This document shows positions 1-5,360 of a DNA stretch of 5,630 bases, one piece after another. The DNA comes from Pseudomonas sp. (GTDB taxonomy: Bacteria; Pseudomonadota; Gammaproteobacteria; Pseudomonadales; Pseudomonadaceae), in assembly GCA_029239415.1 (NCBI GenBank), contig JAQZAY010000248.1:1-5630 (forward strand), read 5' to 3'. Below the pieces are notes generated by a model that was not told where the DNA came from, did not search any database, and saw nothing but the letters and a program-made list of their open reading frames with translations. Made by a program: the position numbers and the translations under genes. Position 1 is the stretch's first letter. Each line of letters begins with the position of its first letter.

Positions 1-1620
1 CCGGGCGACATCGGCCGAAGGCAAAGGGCGTTCCAGGTCGATGGCCTCGGCCGGTTTGTCATCGCGCACGCCGTGGAACACCGCATGGCGCACCAGGCCA
101 TCGCGGGTCATCTGCGCGTAGGCGACCTCGGCCAGCAGCTGCGGGCGCAGCCAGTGCACGCCACGGGCCTGGGCGCCGGTGGGTGGGTTGGCCAGAGAGG
201 TACGCGCGGTGTGCAGAGGCGTCAGGCGCTGATGAAGGCTGTCGAGGGTCTCGGCGGTGAACCCGGTGCCGACCCGGCCGGCATAGCGCAGGGTATCGCT
301 GTCCGGGTCATGCAGCCCCAGCAGCAGTGCGCCAAAGCGGCTGCGGCTGCCTTTCGGATCGGTGTAGCCGACGATCACGAACTCCTGACGCTGCTTGCAC
401 TTGAGCTTGATCCAGTCCTGGCTGCGCTGGCCGCTGTAGAGACTGTCGGCGCGTTTGCCGATCAGGCCTTCGAGCTGCAGCGAGCAGGCGCTTTCGAGCA
501 GTGAATCGACCGGCTCGTCGAAGTCCTGCGAGTACTTGAGCAACGGGCTGTCGCTCTCGGCGAGCAGGGCCTGCAACGCCTCGCGCCGAGCACTGAGTGG
601 ATGCTGGCGCAGGTCCTGGCCGCCGAGAAACGGCAGGTCGAACACGTAGTAGGTGATGGTGTCGCTGCGCGCCGTGTCGAAGGCATTCTGCAGTGCCTGG
701 AAGTCGGCATGGCCGTCGGCATCGGTGACCACCACTTCGCCGTCGAGCCAGGCCGAATCCACCCCCAGCGCCCGCAATGCCTCGACCTGGTGCGGCAGCT
801 TGGCGCTCCAGTCGTTGCCGCTGCGGGTGGACAGCCGAACGTCGTCGCCTTCGATGCGCGCCAGAATGCGGTAGCCGTCGAACTTCACCTCGTAGCGCCA
901 GTCGCCTTCGGGCGGCGCGTCCACCAGCGTGGCCAGTTGCGGTTCGAGCCTGTCCGGTAGCCCGGACTCACCGGCGGTGGCCGGGCGCGGGCGTGCTTTC
1001 GAGGTCTTGAGCGAGCGCTTGGCCGGGGAGGAAGAAGAAGCCGGCGTGGCCTTGGACGTGGGCCCCAGGGTACGGTCGCTGATCACGCTGTCCGGCTGGT
1101 CTTCGACGATGCGGTAGTCCGACTCGCTGCGCGCCTGGTCGTCATGGGACTTGACCAGCATCCACTGTTCTTTCTTGCCCGCCAGGCGGGTGCGGAACAG
1201 GTTCCAGGTCCCGGACAGCTTCTCGCCATTCAGCCGAAAGCGCAGCTTGCCCTTGGCGTAGGCCGCCTGAGGGTCGCCTTCCGGCTCCCAAGTGCCCCGG
1301 TCCCAGACGATCACGTCGCCCGCGCCGTAATGGCCCTCGGGGATGTGGCCTTCGAAGGCGGCGTAGTCGAGTGGGTGATCCTCGACGTGCACGGCCAGGC
1401 GCTTGACCGACGGGTCCAGCGACGGCCCCTTGGGTATGGCCCAGCTCTTGAGCGTGCCGTCGAGTTCCAGGCGGAAGTCATAGTGCAGGTGGCTGGCATC
1501 GTGTTTCTGGATGCAGAACTGCAAGGCATGGTCCGTCGCGTCGTCCTGGGTATCGCCGGATGGTTCTGGCGTGGCGGCGAAGTCACGCTTGCGCTGATAT
1601 TCCTGCAAAGGCTTGGCCAT
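1..1620 (-). CDS. ligD: ATP-dependent DNA ligase D (LigD), N-terminal 540 residues; 3' end outside window
   Basis: LigD repairs double-strand breaks by bacterial non-homologous end joining with Ku. The frame is open for 540 codons from ATG 1620 and runs off the left edge without a stop. Residues ~1-185 are the 3'-phosphoesterase domain: H40, H46, D48 and R50 lie in QKHDASHLHYDFRLELDG, with H82 and Y86 following; these match the known Mn-binding/catalytic set of P. aeruginosa LigD shifted by two. A Ser/Lys/Pro linker (~186-220) leads to the ligase domain: nucleophile K246 in EVKFDGYR, LDGE 292-295, YYVFDL 324-329, EGLIGKR 384-390, WIKLKC 403-408, then an OB-fold ending near RHAVFHGVRDDK (~511-522). 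The polymerase domain expected after this (family about 830-840 residues) would lie outside, so its integrity cannot be judged. The start is supported by GGGGA about 8 nt upstream and by homology beginning here. No Ku gene is in the window. Confidence 0.96.
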   Translation of the reverse strand, partial: MAKPLQEYQRKRDFAATPEPSGDTQDDATDHALQFCIQKHDASHLHYDFRLELDGTLKSWAIPKGPSLDPSVKRLAVHVEDHPLDYAAFEGHIPEGHYGAGDVIVWDRGTWEPEGDPQAAYAKGKLRFRLNGEKLSGTWNLFRTRLAGKKEQWMLVKSHDDQARSESDYRIVEDQPDSVISDRTLGPTSKATPASSSSPAKRSLKTSKARPRPATAGESGLPDRLEPQLATLVDAPPEGDWRYEVKFDGYRILARIEGDDVRLSTRSGNDWSAKLPHQVEALRALGVDSAWLDGEVVVTDADGHADFQALQNAFDTARSDTITYYVFDLPFLGGQDLRQHPLSARREALQALLAESDSPLLKYSQDFDEPVDSLLESACSLQLEGLIGKRADSLYSGQRSQDWIKLKCKQRQEFVIVGYTDPKGSRSRFGALLLGLHDPDSDTLRYAGRVGTGFTAETLDSLHQRLTPLHTARTSLANPPTGAQARGVHWLRPQLLAEVAYAQMTRDGLVRHAVFHGVRDDKPAEAIDLERPLPSADVAR

Positions 1621-1778
1621 GATCGCATCCCCGTGCGGTTTGCCTGTCCTGTTTCTGGGAGGCACAGGCCGGGGCCAGAGTTCCCTAGAACGGCCAGTGG
1701 CGGCGACCGACAAAAAGTCTGAATCATTGGCCAGGGCAGGGGGTCGATTGTCATGAACCTACTTGATGGAGAGCCGAC
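1621..1778. promoter_or_regulatory. Divergent intergenic region between ligD and the acidic-protein/metallothionein unit
   Basis: This 158-bp spacer must hold the start signals for both directions. Toward ligD, the minus strand carries TTGTCG and TTCTAG 17 bp apart (about 1684-1712), but the -10 matches the sigma-70 consensus poorly, so this is only a weak candidate. Toward the rightward genes I find no convincing -35/-10 pair; a GGAGAG ribosome binding site sits at 1768-1773. An imperfect inverted repeat (GCCTGT 1642-1647 with ACAGGC 1664-1669, or alternatively TGCCT with AGGCA) would fall in the ligD mRNA leader. GGCCAG occurs three times (1673, 1692, 1729). No recognisable Zur or LexA box was seen. 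Confidence 0.5.
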
Positions 1779-2240
1779 ATGGCCAAGGCAGACGATTCCA
1801 CGACCTGGACGCCGAGTGAAATTGACACCATCGAGGACCGGATGGGCAGTGTGCATGAACTCGACTTCAACGACTCCGATGAACATGAAGGCCGTGCAGG
1901 CGATCTGCGCGATCCCCGTGAAGTGGCCCACGAGTTCCCGGCCGAGCGCGTGGCCGAAAGTGGCATGACCGGCGGCGAAGCCCTGAGCGATACCGTCCAG
2001 GAAGACGGCGTGACCCTGGACGACATGAGCCCCGGCACGCTGCTGGACGAAACCGGCGCACGCGACCCCGACGAACTGGGCTCCGGCCGTCCGGCCGACC
2101 AGACGTTGACCCACGTGGACGCCGAAGAGATCGGCGGCGGCTTCGGCCTGGACGAGGCCGAACTGGCCCGTTCCAACCCGCTGGACGGCAAGCCGTGGAC
2201 CGATGACGTGGTAGACACCGACGACACTGAGAGGAACTGA
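1779..2240 (+). CDS. Conserved-type hypothetical acidic protein, probably disordered, co-transcribed with metallothionein
   Basis: I do not recognise a functional domain in this 153-residue protein. It is strikingly acidic: 43 Asp/Glu against 11 Lys/Arg (about 28% acidic), with no cysteine, no signal peptide and no membrane segment. Only two tryptophans occur (W10 and W140). The many short Gly/Pro/Asp-rich stretches suggest a largely disordered, soluble cytoplasmic protein. Short motifs such as EIDTIEDRMGSVHELDFND near the N-terminus and TGGEALSDTVQEDGVTLDDMSPGTLLDETG (split at residues 64-93) look non-random and may be family-conserved. ATG 1779 is chosen because GGAGAG lies 5 nt upstream. 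The stop is followed after 2 bp by the metallothionein start, so the two are almost certainly one operon. A metal-buffering, chaperone or stress role is inference from composition and neighbour only. Database copies may carry an 'HPr-related' label, but no HPr active-site histidine motif is visible. Confidence 0.85.
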   Translation: MAKADDSTTWTPSEIDTIEDRMGSVHELDFNDSDEHEGRAGDLRDPREVAHEFPAERVAESGMTGGEALSDTVQEDGVTLDDMSPGTLLDETGARDPDELGSGRPADQTLTHVDAEEIGGGFGLDEAELARSNPLDGKPWTDDVVDTDDTERN

Positions 2241-2242
2241 CC

Positions 2243-2473
2243 ATGAGCGAACAACGCTGTGCCTGCGCGCACTGCTCGTGCACCGTGGACGCCACCACCG
2301 TGACCCAGGGTGACAAGGCCTATTGCTGTGAAGCCTGTGCCAACGGCCACAAGGACAACCAGCACTGTTGCATGAACGACTGCGACTGCGCGGCGGCGGT
2401 TCAGCCGGACGAAGAGAAGGTCGACAATGCGCTCGACGAGACCTTCCCGGCGAGCGACCCGATTTCACCGTGA
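2243..2473 (+). CDS. bmtA: Bacterial metallothionein (SmtA/BmtA/PmtA family)
   Basis: A 76-residue cytoplasmic thiol protein that binds Zn(II)/Cd(II) in a metal-thiolate cluster and buffers or detoxifies metals. It has 11 cysteines: C6, C8, C11 and C13 in the CxCxxCxC start; C28, C29 and C32 in the zinc-finger-like YCCEACANGH segment with H36; then H41, C42, C43, C47 and C49. Aligned by eye to cyanobacterial SmtA, the C32/C36/H40 equivalents (C28/C32/H36) are kept, while the second SmtA histidine (H49) falls on M44. C29 and C43 are extra. Residues 54-76 form an acidic tail ending DNALDETFPASDPISP, a tail typical of Pseudomonas metallothioneins. The start follows the upstream stop by 2 bp, with GAGGAA at its ribosome binding site, implying translational coupling. 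The P. aeruginosa homologue is called PmtA (PA2140) and also lies near ligD. Metal selectivity cannot be read from sequence. Confidence 0.95.
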   Translation: MSEQRCACAHCSCTVDATTVTQGDKAYCCEACANGHKDNQHCCMNDCDCAAAVQPDEEKVDNALDETFPASDPISP

Positions 2474-2484
2474 GCCATCGAAGT

Positions 2485-2524
2485 GGGGCATCGGTCGATG
2501 AGCAATGGGCCGCATCGATGCCCC
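2485..2524. repeat. Inverted repeat just after the metallothionein gene, possible terminator stem
   Basis: GGGGCATCG (2485-2493) is perfectly complementary to CGATGCCCC (2516-2524). A G-U and a U-A pair extend the stem to 11 bp around an 18-nt loop. It begins 11 bp after the metallothionein stop, where a terminator would be expected, but no T-tract follows in either direction, so it is not a classic intrinsic terminator. It could instead protect the mRNA 3' end. Confidence 0.5.
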
Positions 2525-2529
2525 TGCAT

Positions 2530-2576
2530 GCTTGCCTGGACCAGAGGCCTGGCAGGTCCCCGGTACTGAGGCAAGC
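2530..2576. repeat. Second, nested inverted repeat between convergent genes, possible bidirectional terminator or 3'-end stem
   Basis: GCTTGCCT (2530-2537) pairs perfectly with AGGCAAGC (2569-2576). Directly inside it, GGACC (2538-2542) pairs with GGTCC (2555-2559), giving a two-tier stem with a bulge on one side. The right arm abuts the stop codon of the leftward acetyltransferase gene (2577-2579), so the structure serves the 3' ends of both convergent transcripts. There is no poly-T run. Confidence 0.5.
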
Positions 2577-3029
2577 CTAGAGCGCTCGCGTCATGACCAC
2601 CGTGTGGCCAGGCCCGTCGGGCGTCTCTGCTGCCCTCGTGTAGCCCAGGCGTTCGTAAAAGCCCACGGCCGTGGTCGACGAGCGCACGCGCAGATAGGCG
2701 GCGCCGGCCTCGACGGCATGCACATGAAGGGCGTCGAGCAGCCGTGTGCCGATGCCCAGCCCTTGGCAGTCGGGCTGGATGAACACGGTCCTGACGAACC
2801 CTTCAGCATCCAGACTCGCCGTTCCTACCACCTGATCCCCCCGCGTGGCCACCAGCATCCAGCGCTGCTGCAGCATGTCGCCGACTGCCTCGGGCGTGAA
2901 GCGTCGGGCCAGCTGTTCGATCGCGGGCGGAGGGTAGTCCGGCGTATCGAGGGCGTGCAAGGCACGGATCACGACGTCGCTGATGGTCGGAGCATCGGCA
3001 GGTACGGCACGGCGGATGACAAGGGACAT
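2577..3029 (-). CDS. GNAT-family N-acetyltransferase
   Basis: A 150-residue single-domain GCN5-related acetyltransferase that transfers acetyl from acetyl-CoA to an amine; the substrate is unknown. The fold is readable in order: N-terminal strand MSLVIRRAVPADAP; helices to ~50; strand WMLVATRGDQVVGTASL (57-73); motif A VFIQPDCQGLGIGTRLLDAL (82-101) with the acetyl-CoA pyrophosphate loop Q89-G-L-G-I-G94; strand AYLRVRSS (111-118); and the FYERLGY signature (124-130). Length is normal for the family. ATG 3029 is chosen over an in-frame upstream start because GGAGG lies 4 nt before it and family homology begins at MSLVIRRA. It lies 113 bp downstream of the Rieske reductase on the same strand, so it may be read through from that gene or have its own promoter; no clear one was seen. 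It is convergent with the metallothionein unit. Confidence 0.93.
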   Translation of the reverse strand: MSLVIRRAVPADAPTISDVVIRALHALDTPDYPPPAIEQLARRFTPEAVGDMLQQRWMLVATRGDQVVGTASLDAEGFVRTVFIQPDCQGLGIGTRLLDALHVHAVEAGAAYLRVRSSTTAVGFYERLGYTRAAETPDGPGHTVVMTRAL

Positions 3030-3142
3030 GAAGCCTCCAGGGTGGTCCAGGCTGCGATGGGCGCGGGCCCACGACGCTCGGGCGCGCGATGCGACCCTGC
3101 CTGCACAGCCTAGCAGGTCGCCTTGGGGTACGGTGCGCAGCC
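3030..3142. promoter_or_regulatory. Short spacer between Rieske reductase and acetyltransferase, with the acetyltransferase ribosome binding site
   Basis: The minus strand carries GGAGG at 3034-3038, which fixes the acetyltransferase start at 3029. A weak -10-like TAGGCT lies near 3106-3111 on the minus strand, without a good -35 partner. No terminator hairpin is evident, so the two leftward genes may be partly co-transcribed. The spacer is otherwise GC-rich with nothing I can identify. Confidence 0.35.
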
Positions 3143-4672
3143 TCAGCCGCCCCCTGCCTGGATGAAAGCCAACGCCTGTTGGCACGACAGCGGCCTGCGC
3201 AGCCGACGCGCCAAGGCAGCCATCAACCCCTGTCGTTCGCACGCCACCACCGCTTCGACCTGGTCACCCGCGCAGAGCACGGCCACGAAGTCCAGCCCCT
3301 CGGGGTCACCGACATGCTCGATGTGGTCCCATCGACGCGCATGCCCCAGCACTTCGAGCGTCTTGCCATGCTGATAGGTCCAGAAGAACGGCACGTCCAC
3401 GTAGCGCCGGTCCTGCCCGAGCATGTTGGCGGCGGCGATCACGCCGTGCTGCTGGGCGACGCGCCAGTGCTCGATGTGCGTCCGCTCACCGCCTAGAGGA
3501 AAGCTCACCAGATCGCCCGCTGCCCACACGCCCTCGGCCAGGCGCATGCCGGCGTCCACGGGCAGGCAACCGTCCCCATCGCGCAGTGCCGAGAGCAGGC
3601 CGCTGGCCGGTTTCACCCCGGTGCCCAACAGCGCCACCGAAGTCTCCAGGCGCGTACCGTCGGCCAGCATCACCGCTTCGAGCCGTTCGCCGCCTTCGAA
3701 GCGCACCGGCTCCGTCGGCCCATGAAAGACCGTACCATGCCTGATATGCAGTGCACGTACGGCGCGACCCAAGCGCTCACCGAGCTGGCGTGCCAGGGGC
3801 ACTTCATGGCGCGTGACCACGTGCACGTCGGCGCCGTAGCGGCGCAGGGCCGAGGCAGCCTCCAGGCCGATGAAGCTGTCGCCGATCACCACCACCGGCT
3901 GACCTGGCTCGACCTGATCGAGCACCCGTTCGGCGTCCTCGCGCGAACGCAGCAGCAGGACGCCAGGCAGGTCTGCCCCTGGCAGCGCAGGACGCACCGG
4001 CACGCTGCCGGTCGCCAGCAGCGCCTCGTCGTAGTCGAGGGTCCGGCCCTCGGCCAATAGCAACTGCCGACCGTTCACGTCGATCGACTTGACCTTGCCG
4101 CGTACGCGCTCCACATCGGCCGCACGATAGAAGGCTCGCTCCAGCAAGGGCGGCACCTCGTCCGGGCTCATCTCCCCGGCGATGACGAACTTGCTCAACG
4201 CCGTGCGATCGTAGGCCGGCGCGGCGTCGGGGTCGATCCACATCAGCCGTCCGGCGAAGCCTTCGGTGCGCAACGTGGCCACCGCCGCCGCGCCCGCTGC
4301 GCCTGCCCCGATCACCACAAAGCAACGCCCTCTGGCCCGTGCCGGTGACGAGGGGGTGGGCAAGGGTTGATCCTCGACCCAGACCATGCCGTCCTTCACC
4401 TGTACGGGGTAGCGCTTCAGGCCGCGCAAGGCAGGCGGCTGCTCGACGGCACCACTGTCCAGGTGGAATACCGCCTTGTGCCAGGGGCACACCAGCACGC
4501 CGTCGCACATTGCCCCCTCTTCGAGTGGCGCACCGGCGTGGGGGCAATTGGCTTCGAAGGCCTTGACCGAATCACCCCGACGCACCAGCACACATTCCTC
4601 GTCGCCCACCTGGACGCGGGTCAAGGCAGGGTCGGACAGGGCATCGAGCAGGGTCACGGCGTGCAGGGTCAT
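3143..4672 (-). CDS. Rieske [2Fe-2S]-FAD/NAD(P)H ferredoxin reductase-like oxidoreductase (AIFM3/BphA4 type)
   Basis: A 509-residue soluble flavoprotein carrying its own iron-sulfur domain, predicted to pass electrons from NAD(P)H through FAD to the Rieske cluster, or the reverse; the acceptor is unknown. Residues 1-103 are a Rieske domain with the ligands C43-P-H45 and C62-PW-H65. A Pro/Ser/Arg linker (104-116) follows. The FAD-binding Rossmann motif is VVIGAGAAG (119-127, GxGxxG), with ATG at 220-222. The NAD(P)H-binding site is VVIGDSFIGLEAA (261-273) and the second FAD contact is WAAGD (383-387). EHWRVAQQHG (401-410) is typical of BphA4-like reductases, followed by a reductase C-terminal domain (~425-509). 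ATG 4672 is preferred to an in-frame ATG 12 codons upstream because GGAGG (4680-4684) lies 7 nt before it. The gene is divergent from the cupin gene and upstream of the acetyltransferase. There is no signal peptide, Tat motif or membrane segment. Confidence 0.94.
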   Translation of the reverse strand: MTLHAVTLLDALSDPALTRVQVGDEECVLVRRGDSVKAFEANCPHAGAPLEEGAMCDGVLVCPWHKAVFHLDSGAVEQPPALRGLKRYPVQVKDGMVWVEDQPLPTPSSPARARGRCFVVIGAGAAGAAAVATLRTEGFAGRLMWIDPDAAPAYDRTALSKFVIAGEMSPDEVPPLLERAFYRAADVERVRGKVKSIDVNGRQLLLAEGRTLDYDEALLATGSVPVRPALPGADLPGVLLLRSREDAERVLDQVEPGQPVVVIGDSFIGLEAASALRRYGADVHVVTRHEVPLARQLGERLGRAVRALHIRHGTVFHGPTEPVRFEGGERLEAVMLADGTRLETSVALLGTGVKPASGLLSALRDGDGCLPVDAGMRLAEGVWAAGDLVSFPLGGERTHIEHWRVAQQHGVIAAANMLGQDRRYVDVPFFWTYQHGKTLEVLGHARRWDHIEHVGDPEGLDFVAVLCAGDQVEAVVACERQGLMAALARRLRRPLSCQQALAFIQAGGG

Positions 4673-4823
4673 GGGTGAGCCTCCAAGGCAGATCGACGAC
4701 AGGGCCATGCTGATGTCGACCGTAGCAAACCAGGCAGCGGTGCACTGGCCTGACGACCGGCAGGGAACGCCCGGCGCAAAGCAGTGCCCACGCTTGAGCA
4801 CCCTTCGACCTGGAGACGACCCC
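4673..4823. promoter_or_regulatory. Divergent promoter region between Rieske-FAD reductase and cupin genes
   Basis: This 151-bp spacer serves both divergent genes. It contains GGAGG (4680-4684, minus strand) for the reductase and GGAG (4812-4815, plus strand) 8 nt before the cupin start. No strong sigma-70 promoter was found in either direction. Small palindromes GTCGAC (about 4715-4720) and GTGCAC (4740-4745) lie in the middle but are too short to call operators. Confidence 0.5.
4776..4790 (-). promoter_or_regulatory. Possible sigma-54 (-24/-12) promoter for the Rieske-FAD reductase gene
   Basis: The minus strand reads TGGGCACTGCTTTGC, which keeps the two invariant elements at the proper spacing: TGG, 8 nt, then TTGC (GG and GC separated by 10 nt). 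The bases between do not follow the fuller TGGCACG consensus. A start about 12 nt downstream would leave a leader of roughly 90 nt. A chance match is quite possible in GC-rich DNA. Confidence 0.25.
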
Positions 4824-5360
4824 ATGCCCCATTCATTGCCCCCTGAGGCTGCAGTGCCCGCACCGCGCCAATGGCATTTTCACGCCGAGGACGCGATCCC
4901 GAACAGCCCTTTGCCCGTCCTGGCCTACACCGTACCCTGGCCGGCAGGCACCGACCTGGGCGAGGCCTTCGAAGCCCTGTTCGCCACGCATGGGTGGACG
5001 CCGCTGTGGCGCGCCGGCATTTTCCCGTATCAGCATTTCCATCCCGATGCCCACGAGGCGCTGGGTGTGCTGCGTGGGTCAGCGACGGTGCTGATCGGCG
5101 GTGAGCAGGGCCAGACCCTGACGCTGAACGCAGGCGACGTGCTGATCCTGCCGGCCGGCACGGGCCATCGCTGCCTGGACAGCCGAGAGGGGTTCGAAGT
5201 GGTGGGGGCCTATCCCCAAGGGCAGGAAACGTTCAGCACACTGAGGGCGGGCAGTGGCGAGGTCGGCCGGCACCGGGCGCGCATCGCCCAGGTGCCGCTG
5301 CCGGTCGCCGACCCCGTCATGGGGCCGACGGGGCCTCTGATGACCGCCTGGCGGGCCTAG
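4824..5360 (+). CDS. YjlB-like cupin-domain protein
   Basis: A 178-residue cytoplasmic single-cupin protein of unknown substrate, resembling Bacillus subtilis YjlB in its core (GWTPLWRAGIFPYQHFHPDA, then HEALGVLRG, GGEQG, and VVGAYPQG). Cupin motif 1 is exact: G65-x5-H71-x-H73-x4-E78-x6-G85. Motif 2 is G104-x5-P110-x-G112-x2-H115-x3-D119, with Asp where Asn is common. H71, H73, E78 and H115 therefore form a complete 3-His/1-Glu metal site, usually Fe, Mn, Ni or Zn. This supports a metal-dependent enzyme or ligand-binding role, but the reaction is not predictable. ATG 4824 is chosen because GGAG lies 8 nt upstream and the N-terminus then avoids overlapping the divergent reductase. Divergence from the Rieske reductase hints at shared regulation. 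The stop overlaps the stop of the leftward gene to its right. Confidence 0.92.
   Translation: MPHSLPPEAAVPAPRQWHFHAEDAIPNSPLPVLAYTVPWPAGTDLGEAFEALFATHGWTPLWRAGIFPYQHFHPDAHEALGVLRGSATVLIGGEQGQTLTLNAGDVLILPAGTGHRCLDSREGFEVVGAYPQGQETFSTLRAGSGEVGRHRARIAQVPLPVADPVMGPTGPLMTAWRA

Noticed and set aside
73..1722. Several plus-strand open frames (73-504, 601-960, 1144-1722) opposite ligD
   Set aside because: They are antisense to a LigD frame with every catalytic motif intact; long antisense frames are expected in GC-rich codon-biased genes.
1779..2240. Reading the acidic protein as a phosphotransferase HPr relative
   Set aside because: No HPr active-site histidine context or fold-like pattern is visible; histidines H26, H36, H51 and H112 lie in acidic, disordered-looking text.
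1311..2468. A 385-codon open frame on the minus strand crossing the ligD start, the spacer and both rightward genes
   Set aside because: It is an out-of-frame shadow of ligD at one end and antisense to two convincing genes at the other; its product is low-complexity Arg/Ser/Pro text with no domain.
2505..3113. A 202-codon plus-strand open frame over the acetyltransferase
   Set aside because: Antisense to a clear GNAT gene, no plausible domain, and no good ribosome binding site identified.
3030..3242. N-terminal extension of the acetyltransferase by 71 codons
   Set aside because: It would overlap the reductase gene's 3' end, shows no homology-like sequence, and a good GGAGG marks the internal ATG at 3029.
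4476..4823. 116-codon N-terminal extension of the cupin
   Set aside because: It would lie antisense over the Rieske domain; the ATG at 4824 has its own ribosome binding site and starts a normal-length cupin.
4673..4825. N-terminal extension of the Rieske reductase (51 codons, or 12 codons from 4708)
   Set aside because: The Rieske domain needs no extension and GGAGG at 4680-4684 points to ATG 4672.
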